NCBI GenBank assembly: GCA_013204125.1
Contig: JABMOP010000240.1
Span: forward strand, 1-5,386
Source: Rhodospirillales bacterium
Lineage (GTDB): Bacteria; Pseudomonadota; Alphaproteobacteria; Rhodospirillales; UBA2165
Direction of reading: 5' to 3'
Length of the DNA: 5,386 bases
Shown here piece by piece: positions 1 through 4,850 of the stretch; the first letter of the stretch is position 1, and each line of letters opens with the position of its first letter. Made by a program: the position numbers and the translations under genes. The notes beneath the pieces were generated by a model. The model was not told where the DNA came from, did no database searches, and saw only the letters and a list, made by a program, of their open reading frames with translations.

Positions 1-96
1 ATGTTCTATAATCCGAAACGCAAGCATGTTAGAAACGGGATGTTGCCTCCCGTCGAATTGGAACGGCAGCAAAAAATGGAAACCGAAGGCGTCTAG
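1..96 (+). CDS. IS3-family transposase, C-terminal fragment (cut by the window's left edge)
   Basis: Frame 1 is open from the first base to a TAG at 94-96 and gives 31 residues. They contain FYNPKRKH followed by GMLPPVELE, which matches the extreme C-terminus of IS3-family DDE (rve-type integrase) transposases, usually written YNxxRxHxxxGxxSPxxFE. This segment closes the catalytic domain of the OrfB/OrfAB transposase, which cuts and joins the insertion sequence ends. The catalytic D, D and E residues all lie upstream, outside the window. The ATG at position 1 is an internal Met codon or chance, not a believable gene start. I cannot tell whether the element to the left is intact or a remnant. 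The family call rests on motif recognition of a short peptide, supported by the terminal sequence that follows it. Confidence 0.8.
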   Translation: MFYNPKRKHVRNGMLPPVELERQQKMETEGV

Positions 97-114
97 AAAA
101 CTAGGGGCTATTCA
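91..114 (+). repeat. Putative right terminal inverted repeat of the IS3-family element
   Basis: The stretch begins GTCTAG at 91-96, which includes the transposase stop, continues through AAAACTAGGGG at 97-107, and ends CTATTCA at 114. Read on the other strand it begins TGAATAGCCCCTAG, a plausible IS3-family end starting with TG. The matching left repeat is not in the window, so the inner limit is approximate. Confidence 0.55.
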
Positions 115-175
115 CCCCGCCTTGGGCGCTTTGAAGTTCGGCTCCATTTGTTTTAACCGTGCCAGACAAGGTAAT

Positions 176-182
176 GGAGAGG
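176..182 (+). promoter_or_regulatory. Ribosome binding site deciding the thiolase start
   Basis: GGAGAGG lies five bases before the ATG at 188. It fixes that ATG as the start rather than the earlier in-frame ATG at 26. The reading frame stays open back to position 26 only because it runs by chance through the IS end and the spacer. Confidence 0.8.
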
Positions 183-187
183 TCCAA

Positions 188-1378
188 ATGAGCGGTTATG
201 ATCCAATCGTCGTTGTCGGCGCGGCGCGCACCCCGATCGGTGGTTTGCTGGGTGTGCTGGGCGACGTTCCGGCGCCGCGCCTTGGCGCCATCGCCATCGA
301 GGCGGCGATTAATCGGGCTTCGATTGATGTCGGCGCTATCGATGAAGTTATCATGGGCAACGTTCTTTCTGCCGGCCAGGGTCAGGCGCCGGCACGTCAG
401 GCGAGTCTCGCCGCCGGTATCGCTGAAAGCGTGGGGTGCACGACGGTCAACAAGATGTGCGGTTCGGGCATGAAGGCCGCGATGCTCGCCCACGATCTGA
501 TCGCCGCCGGCACCAACGATATTATGGTGGCTGGTGGCATGGAAAGCATGACCAACGCGCCTTATCTAGTTCCCAAGGCGCGCGGCGGGCTACGCCTCGG
601 GCATGGTGAGTTTAAAGATCATATGCTCCTCGACGGACTCGAGGACGCCTATGAAACGGGGCGTCTCATGGGCACATTCGCCGAAGCAACGGCACAACGT
701 TACCAATTTACCCGCGAAGCCCAGGATGAATTTGCCATCGCTTCACTGAATCGGGCGCGCACCGCTACCGATGACGGATCGTTCAAAGGCGAGATTTCGC
801 CCGTCACTATCAAAGGTAAGGGCGGAGATCAGATCATCGAAATCGACGAGCTTCCGGCCAATGCCAAGCTCGAAAAAATTCCTCATCTTCGCCCCGCCTT
901 CGCCGTAGATGGCACCGTAACCGCAGCCAACTCATCATCAATTTCCGACGGAGCGGCGGCCTTGGTCCTTGCTCGAGAATCTAAAGCCGACGAACTCGGC
1001 TTGACGCCGCTTGCCCGCGTTTTGGGACACGCGACCCATGCGCAGGCGCCGGCTTGGTTCACAACCGCACCCGTTGGGGCGGTCAAGGCACTATTGGCGA
1101 AGACAGGTCTCACTGTTGCCGACGTAGACTTATGGGAAATCAACGAGGCTTTCGCCGTCGTCACCATGGCGGCGATTCGTGATCTGGAATTGGATGCAGA
1201 GCGGGTGAATGTCCACGGCGGCGCCTGTGCGCTGGGTCACCCGGTCGGTGCCACGGGCGCGAGGATCATCACCACGCTGTTGGCGGCGATGGCCAAAACC
1301 GGAGCGCGGACCGGTGTCGCCACATTGTGCATCGGCGGCGGCGAGGCAACGGCCATGGCCTTCGAACGTATCGGCTGA
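188..1378 (+). CDS. Thiolase: acetyl-CoA C-acetyltransferase (acetoacetyl-CoA thiolase type)
   Basis: This is a complete 396-residue thiolase, close to the usual length of about 390. It catalyses reversible CoA-dependent cleavage of a 3-oxoacyl-CoA and acts in the cytosol, normally as a tetramer. The N-terminal domain opens with VVVGAARTPIGG. The nucleophilic Cys91 sits in NKMCGSGMKA, and AGGMESM follows at about 115-121. The C-terminal domain carries NEAF at 319-322, His351 in GHPVGATGAR and the second active-site Cys381 in CIGGGEA. All expected catalytic residues are present. The start is set by GGAGAGG at 176-182. The gene converges on the 2-oxoacid dehydrogenase operon. With isovaleryl-CoA dehydrogenase nearby, the likely substrate is acetoacetyl-CoA from leucine, or 2-methylacetoacetyl-CoA from isoleucine. 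A role in polyhydroxybutyrate synthesis or general beta-oxidation cannot be excluded from sequence. The family call is secure; the exact substrate is inferred. Confidence 0.93.
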   Translation: MSGYDPIVVVGAARTPIGGLLGVLGDVPAPRLGAIAIEAAINRASIDVGAIDEVIMGNVLSAGQGQAPARQASLAAGIAESVGCTTVNKMCGSGMKAAMLAHDLIAAGTNDIMVAGGMESMTNAPYLVPKARGGLRLGHGEFKDHMLLDGLEDAYETGRLMGTFAEATAQRYQFTREAQDEFAIASLNRARTATDDGSFKGEISPVTIKGKGGDQIIEIDELPANAKLEKIPHLRPAFAVDGTVTAANSSSISDGAAALVLARESKADELGLTPLARVLGHATHAQAPAWFTTAPVGAVKALLAKTGLTVADVDLWEINEAFAVVTMAAIRDLELDAERVNVHGGACALGHPVGATGARIITTLLAAMAKTGARTGVATLCIGGGEATAMAFERIG

Positions 1379-1437
1379 GGCATTTCCAACCGCGGAGAAA
1401 AAACCTTATCCGTGTGCCGCGCCGAATTTTGGACGTG

Positions 1438-1453
1438 TCGGGTTAACGCCCGA
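1438..1453. other. Small inverted repeat after the thiolase gene
   Basis: TCGGG (1438-1442) and CCCGA (1449-1453) can pair around a six-base loop. The stem is only five base pairs, with a possible extension across a bulged A at 1454, and no T-run follows on either strand. It could add to transcription termination between the convergent genes, but a stem this short is also expected by chance. Confidence 0.25.
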
Positions 1454-1474
1454 ACAGCCCCAGGAGACAAAGCC

Positions 1475-1510
1475 TATGCATCCGGATCGATGATCGTCGA
1501 TCAATGCATA
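1475..1510. terminator. Imperfect hairpin at the convergence point of the thiolase and E2 genes
   Basis: TATGCAT (1475-1481) pairs with ATGCATA (1504-1510). Inside it, GATCGA (1485-1490) pairs with TCGATC (1497-1502) around a six-base loop. The 13 base pairs are interrupted by an asymmetric internal loop of CCG opposite A. The hairpin covers the last codons and stop of the E2 gene and lies about 100 bases past the thiolase stop, a place where a bidirectional terminator would be useful. Neither strand has the T-run of a classical intrinsic terminator after it, so termination is only a possibility. Confidence 0.35.
1476..1493 (+). other. Five-codon reading frame (MHPDR) with a strong ribosome binding site
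   Basis: AGGAGA at 1462-1467 lies eight bases before an ATG at 1476, and the frame stops at TGA 1491-1493 after five codons. The spacing is as good as for the real genes here, but the product is too short to name. It may be the leftover start of a gene lost by rearrangement, a tiny translated frame after the thiolase, or chance. The ATG also lies in the hairpin at 1475-1510. Confidence 0.2.
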
Positions 1511-2601
1511 CTCAAATTATTGATCATTGCTGCCATGAATTTGGCGGCCTCGGAACCGGTTACCGCCCGGTGATCGAAGGTCAGCGACAGAGGTAGCATT
1601 TTACGTATGGCGGGCTGTCCTTCGAAAGCAACGACGCGCGGTTCGATTCGGCCAGCGCCGATGATCGCCACCTGGGGTGGAACGACGACCATCGCCACAT
1701 GGCGGCCAGCAATCATACCAAAATTTGACAAGGTGATCGTCTGGCCGCGCAGTTCCGTCGCTGGGATCGACCGCGCCCGCACATCCGCCTTCAGGCGTTT
1801 GAGCCCCTCACGAAGGTCGGCAGCGTCGCGCTTGGCAACGTCGCACAAGACCGGCACAAACAATCCATCCTCGGTATTCACGGCGATACCCAGATTGACT
1901 TTTTCATTGAACCGCCGTCCCATCTCGTTGCTATCGAACCAAGCGTTGAGCGCCGGCTCCAGGCGGCAGGCATGTCCGATTGCTTGGGCAAGACGGATCG
2001 TCACATTTGTGTCGTCGTCCCACGCCTCGATATCGACTTCATCGTGGATGGTTGCCGGGACGACTTCCGCATGGGACTGCGCCATCCTAATCGCCATTGC
2101 ACGCCTGACGCCGCCGAATTTCTCCAGCGGTCCGGCTTCGGCGAGGATATTTGCCGCGCGCTCGACATCGGCCTTGGTGAAAACGCCTTTGGGTCCGGTC
2201 GGCTGAATAATGTCGAGATCAACACCAAGTTTCCCAGCCAGCGCGCGCACCGCTGGCGTTGCTTTGATCTTGGACCGGTCGGTATGCATCGGCAGTTTCC
2301 CCGATCGCATCGTTTCCTCGGTCTTTTGAATGTCGCCGACAACGGCGCTGGCGTCCGAATGCCGGCCCTCTTCGAATTCGACGAGCGGCGCTCCGACCGC
2401 CAAGGTATCGCCAGCCGCGCCGTATAACTTGACGACCTGGCCAGAATAGGGCGCCGGCACTTCGACGACCGCCTTATCGGTCTCGACGGAAACCAGGGGT
2501 TGATCGGCAACAACATTATCGCCGACGGTTACATGCCACGAAATAATTTCGGCATCAGCCAGACCTTCGCCAAGATCGGGAAGTTCAAATAAGGTGCTCA
2601 T
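1501..2601 (-). CDS. bkdB: Branched-chain 2-oxoacid dehydrogenase E2 (dihydrolipoamide acyltransferase)
   Basis: The 366-residue E2 is the core subunit that carries the acyl group on lipoate and transfers it to CoA. An N-terminal lipoyl domain (about 3-76) has the lipoylated Lys43 in ETDKAVVEV. The peripheral subunit-binding domain (about 113-148) holds ATPAVRALAGKLGVDL and GPKGVFTKADV. The acyltransferase domain follows from about 160, with LSNFGM at 291-296 and catalytic His344 in DHRAVTG. Two things are unusual: the usual Asp or Asn of DHRxxDG is Thr348, and the linker between the binding and catalytic domains is only about 12 residues. With a single lipoyl domain, the protein is at the short end for the family. 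Its ATG overlaps the E1 beta stop as ATGA, with GGAG at 2607-2610 as ribosome binding site. It is the last gene of the operon, and no E3 gene follows. The family could also be read as pyruvate dehydrogenase or acetoin dehydrogenase E2; the branched-chain role is inferred from neighbours. Confidence 0.88.
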   Translation of the reverse strand: MSTLFELPDLGEGLADAEIISWHVTVGDNVVADQPLVSVETDKAVVEVPAPYSGQVVKLYGAAGDTLAVGAPLVEFEEGRHSDASAVVGDIQKTEETMRSGKLPMHTDRSKIKATPAVRALAGKLGVDLDIIQPTGPKGVFTKADVERAANILAEAGPLEKFGGVRRAMAIRMAQSHAEVVPATIHDEVDIEAWDDDTNVTIRLAQAIGHACRLEPALNAWFDSNEMGRRFNEKVNLGIAVNTEDGLFVPVLCDVAKRDAADLREGLKRLKADVRARSIPATELRGQTITLSNFGMIAGRHVAMVVVPPQVAIIGAGRIEPRVVAFEGQPAIRKMLPLSLTFDHRAVTGSEAAKFMAAMINNLSMH

Positions 2602-3578
2602 GCAGACTCCAGCGCCCTTAGGACGGCATCGACGATGTTACCGGTGTTAGGCATGTAAAAATGTTCAAGTTTGGGCAGGGGCATGATGGTATCGGGGCCG
2701 GTTACCCTGGCCACCGGCGCCTGCAGGGACATCAACCCTTCGTCGGCCAAGCGCGCGGCAATTTCTGCGCCAAACCCGGCGGTCCGCGCCGCTTCGTGCA
2801 CGATGACACAGCGCCCCGTTTTCTCGACCGACTGGAGAATTGTTTTCATATCGAGAGGTTTCAGCGTGGCGACGTCGATGACTTCGGCATCGATACCGTT
2901 TTCTGCCACTTTGGCGGCGGCCTCGAGTGTTTCTTTCATCATGGCGCCCCACGAAACCAATGTAATGTCACTGCCCTCGCGCATAATATAACACATATCG
3001 AGCGGTAGGGCTTCCCCGTCATCGCTGACGTCCTGTTTGAAGGCCCGATAAATCCGTTTCGGCTCCAAGAACACGACAGGGTCCGGATCGCGGATCGCCG
3101 CCAGCAACAGACCATAGGCCTGATACGGTGATGACGGAATGACGACACGCAATCCCGGCACATGGGCGAACATCGCTTCGATGCTTTCCGAGTGGTGTTC
3201 CGGGCCGTGAATGCCGCCGCCGAACGGCGCACGCAATACCATGGGGCAGGTCAATCTGCCGCGCGTTCGGTTGCGCAGCCGGGAGGCATGATTGACCATT
3301 TGATCGATCGCAGGATAGATAAATCCCATGAACTGAATTTCCGCGACCGGCCGGAAACCCTGTGCCGCCAAACCAACCGAAAGCCCGGCGATAACCGTTT
3401 CAGCCAGCGGCGTATCAAATACGCGGTCGGCGCCAAATTTGTCCAAAAGACCTTCCGTTGCCCGAAAGACACCGCCATTCACGGCAACGTCCTCGCCGAA
3501 CACTAAAACCGTCGGATCCTCTTCCAAGGCACGCGCGAGAGCGAGGTTCACCGATTCGACCAATGTAATCTCAGCCAA
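2598..3578 (-). CDS. bkdA2: Branched-chain 2-oxoacid dehydrogenase E1 beta subunit
   Basis: This is a 326-residue protein, the normal length for E1 beta, forming the alpha2-beta2 thiamin diphosphate-dependent decarboxylase with the preceding gene's product. I place the start at a TTG codon (3576-3578), because homologues begin MAEITLVESVNLAL and no ATG or GTG fits there. AAAAGGG at 3587-3593 lies eight bases upstream. Visible motifs are VFGEDVAVNGGVF (27-39), PLAET with Glu60 (expected to contact the thiamin aminopyrimidine), the glycine-rich GGGIHGPEHHSES (120-132) with the active-site His pair, and PGLRVVIPSS (141-150). The C-terminal transketolase-like domain has EVIDVATLKPLD and VHEAARTAGFGAEI. 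The reading frame is open upstream to 3764, but that part lies antiparallel in phase to E1 alpha codons and looks non-coding. The start overlaps the E1 alpha stop by eight bases. Pyruvate dehydrogenase E1 beta is the main alternative. Confidence 0.9.
   Translation of the reverse strand: MAEITLVESVNLALARALEEDPTVLVFGEDVAVNGGVFRATEGLLDKFGADRVFDTPLAETVIAGLSVGLAAQGFRPVAEIQFMGFIYPAIDQMVNHASRLRNRTRGRLTCPMVLRAPFGGGIHGPEHHSESIEAMFAHVPGLRVVIPSSPYQAYGLLLAAIRDPDPVVFLEPKRIYRAFKQDVSDDGEALPLDMCYIMREGSDITLVSWGAMMKETLEAAAKVAENGIDAEVIDVATLKPLDMKTILQSVEKTGRCVIVHEAARTAGFGAEIAARLADEGLMSLQAPVARVTGPDTIMPLPKLEHFYMPNTGNIVDAVLRALESA
2607..2610 (-). promoter_or_regulatory. Ribosome binding site of the E2 gene, inside E1 beta
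   Basis: On the minus strand GGAG lies five bases before the E2 ATG at 2601 and within the last codons of E1 beta. Together with the ATGA stop/start overlap it points to translational coupling. Confidence 0.6.
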
Positions 3579-4647
3579 TTTTATTGCCCTTTTCAATAAT
3601 TGCCGCGCGCTGCTCGGCAAAATCGGCCGGCAGCTCCTGATATAGATAATCAAATATGGATTCCGGAGCCTGCGGCTCGGTCGCCAAATATTCAACCGCC
3701 GCCGCTTCGACTTTTTTGTTGCTGTCGGCGAGCAGCTTTTCTTCCTCGTCGCTCGACCATCCATGGATTGCGGTTAGGTATTTCCGTATGCGGACCACCG
3801 GATCGCTTTTCCAGTACGTGCTAACCTCTTTTTCATCGCGGTACCGGCTGGCATCGTCTGCCGTTGTATGATCGGTGAGCCGGTAGGTAAGAGCTTCAAC
3901 AAGATGCGGGCCACCGCCCGACCGGATACGATCCAAGGCGCAACCGATTGTATGGCGCACCGCCACAACATCATTGCCGTCAACTTGTTCGCCATCGAAA
4001 CCGCAGGCGGTCGCTTTCTGTGCCAGCGTCAAACTGGCCGATTGCTGGCTTCGCGGTACCGAGATCGCCCACTGATTGTTGTTAACGACAAAAAGCACCG
4101 GGAGTTGCCAAACACCGGCGATGTTCATGGCTTCGTAAACATCGCCTTTCGAGGTTGCGCCATCACCAAATACGCAGACCGAAGCATTTTTTTCGCCGCG
4201 GAGTTTGATTGCCAATGCGGCACCCACCGAATGCGGGGCGTGACTGCCGATCGGTATAGAGGGAGGAAAATCCTTTATCGGTACCGCGTAGTTGTTGCCG
4301 CGCTCATCGCCCCCCCAAAACAGATACATTTCAAGCATTGAGACGCCGCGCATTAACTGCACCGCATGCTCGCGGTAAGTCCCGGCGAAAATATCATCGG
4401 GCCGCATGGCGTGCCCGATAGCAACACCCACGGCCTCCTGTCCAAGCGAGGAGGGATAAGTGCCCAATCTGCCGGTTCGCTGCAACGCTATCGCCTTGGC
4501 GTCGAATGAGCGGGTCAGCACCATCGCCCGGTAAAGCGACACCAAGGTCTCCCGATCCTCGGCGAATGCCGGCAGCGGTTGAACGACATTGCCGTCTTTG
4601 TCGATAAATTGGGAAAAACTGTCCCGGTCCTTAGGCGATTTAACCAC
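3571..4647 (-). CDS. bkdA1: Branched-chain 2-oxoacid dehydrogenase E1 alpha subunit
   Basis: This 358-residue subunit binds thiamin diphosphate and, with E1 beta, decarboxylates the 2-oxoacid and reductively acylates E2 lipoate in the cytosol. Its sequence has SSLGQEAVGVAIG (66-78), TYREH (90-94) and the thiamin diphosphate motif running from GDGATSKGD (161-169) to NNN (189-191). The phosphorylation-loop equivalent, YRLTDHTTADDASRYR, is at 255-270. In mammalian branched-chain E1 alpha the regulatory Ser occupies the position that is Ala263 here, so kinase control of that type is not expected. The start is GTG at 4647 behind a near-perfect AAGGAGG (4654-4660, six-base spacer). It is the first gene of the operon and overlaps E1 beta by eight bases. 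The sequence style, including the C-terminal ELPxxFxEQ, also resembles Bacillus-type pyruvate dehydrogenase E1 alpha, and automated annotation may use that name. The branched-chain assignment comes from the isovaleryl-CoA dehydrogenase neighbour. Confidence 0.88.
   Translation of the reverse strand: MVKSPKDRDSFSQFIDKDGNVVQPLPAFAEDRETLVSLYRAMVLTRSFDAKAIALQRTGRLGTYPSSLGQEAVGVAIGHAMRPDDIFAGTYREHAVQLMRGVSMLEMYLFWGGDERGNNYAVPIKDFPPSIPIGSHAPHSVGAALAIKLRGEKNASVCVFGDGATSKGDVYEAMNIAGVWQLPVLFVVNNNQWAISVPRSQQSASLTLAQKATACGFDGEQVDGNDVVAVRHTIGCALDRIRSGGGPHLVEALTYRLTDHTTADDASRYRDEKEVSTYWKSDPVVRIRKYLTAIHGWSSDEEEKLLADSNKKVEAAAVEYLATEPQAPESIFDYLYQELPADFAEQRAAIIEKGNKIG
3587..3593 (-). promoter_or_regulatory. 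Ribosome binding site supporting the TTG start of E1 beta
   Basis: On the minus strand AAAAGGG lies eight bases before TTG at 3578, inside the end of the E1 alpha gene. It supports the unusual start codon, whose downstream sequence aligns with the usual E1 beta N-terminus. Confidence 0.55.
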
Positions 4648-4653
4648 CTTGTG

Positions 4654-4660
4654 CCTCCTT
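4654..4660 (-). promoter_or_regulatory. Strong ribosome binding site deciding the GTG start of E1 alpha
   Basis: AAGGAGG on the minus strand is complementary to the 16S rRNA tail over its full length and lies six bases before GTG at 4647. It is the strongest such site in the window and fixes the start of the first gene of the operon. Confidence 0.85.
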
Positions 4661-4712
4661 CAAATGATGCGACGAAAACACAACTTTGGAATTTTTAATT
4701 AACGCCAACCCT

Positions 4713-4741
4713 TAAATAGGCTCGCGTAATAATAACTTCAA
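4713..4741 (-). promoter_or_regulatory. Candidate sigma70-type promoter of the E1 alpha-E1 beta-E2 operon
   Basis: On the minus strand TTGAAG (4736-4741) and TATTTA (4713-4718) are separated by exactly 17 bases. The -35 matches four of six consensus bases and the -10 only three, so it is a modest promoter that might need an activator. Transcription would start near 4706, giving a leader of about 60 bases before the GTG. It lies in the AT-rich gap between two gene units on the same strand, which is where a promoter would be expected. The call is pattern-based. Confidence 0.4.
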
Positions 4742-4766
4742 GTAATGGTAATCGGTTATGAGTTAT
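4742..4766. repeat. Four short tandem GTAAT/GTTAT motifs next to the operon's -35 element
   Basis: On the plus strand GTAAT occurs at 4742-4746 and 4748-4752, then GTTAT at 4755-4759 and 4762-4766, at offsets of six, seven and seven bases. The array directly abuts the upstream side of the candidate -35 element at 4736-4741, a typical activator position. Branched-chain dehydrogenase operons in pseudomonads are activated by the Lrp-like BkdR, whose sites are degenerate and AT-rich. A link to such a regulator is inference only. Confidence 0.3.
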
Positions 4767-4850
4767 CATCCTAAAGTATGAAATAAACTTTCGCTCGCGT
4801 ATTCCAATTCGTAATTTTTAACGATCATTAGTCACCGCGCCGCGACCCCG

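Larger units (their letters stand above)
1..114 (+). mobile_element. Right end of an IS3-family insertion sequence
   Basis: The transposase C-terminus is followed within 18 bases by a sequence ending CTATTCA at 108-114. IS3-family elements typically end in 5'-TG...CA-3', with the transposase stop codon inside or next to the right inverted repeat, and that arrangement is seen here. The boundary at 114 is inferred from the terminal CA. The left end and the target-site duplication partner are outside the window, so neither can be confirmed. Confidence 0.7.
4648..4850. other. AT-rich intergenic region between isovaleryl-CoA dehydrogenase and E1 alpha
   Basis: These 203 bases are clearly richer in A and T than the flanking genes and contain no convincing reading frame. 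They hold the E1 alpha ribosome binding site, a promoter candidate, the GTAAT/GTTAT array, a TTAATTAA palindrome at 4695-4702, and a nine-base direct repeat GCTCGCGTA at 4720-4728 and 4793-4801. No clear intrinsic terminator follows the isovaleryl-CoA dehydrogenase stop, so some readthrough into the operon is possible. Confidence 0.6.

Noticed and set aside
131..158. Possible thiolase promoter with TTGAAG at 131-136
   Set aside because: No acceptable -10 element lies 16-18 bases downstream; the best hexamers, TTAACC and TAACCG, are poor matches.
1607..2206. Long plus-strand reading frame of 199 codons opposite the E2 gene
   Set aside because: It lies entirely antisense to a well-conserved E2 gene, and its product has no recognisable domain and a shadow-like composition rich in Ser, Arg and Ala.
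1972..2427. Plus-strand reading frame of 151 codons opposite the E2 lipoyl and binding domains
   Set aside because: It is antisense to conserved coding sequence, has no clear ribosome binding site and no recognisable motif. Stop-free antisense frames are common in GC-rich genes.
3579..3764. N-terminal extension of E1 beta to an ATG at 3764
   Set aside because: The extra 62 residues are basic and low in similarity to anything, overlap E1 alpha coding sequence in another frame, and precede the exact normal N-terminus of E1 beta.
3868..4341. Plus-strand reading frame of 157 codons opposite E1 alpha
   Set aside because: It is a shadow of E1 alpha codon usage with no family resemblance and no independent expression signal.
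4814..4846. Possible terminator after isovaleryl-CoA dehydrogenase (minus-strand GTCGC/GTGAC stem)
   Set aside because: The stem is only five base pairs including a G-U pair, and no T-run follows directly, so it does not meet the standard for an intrinsic terminator.
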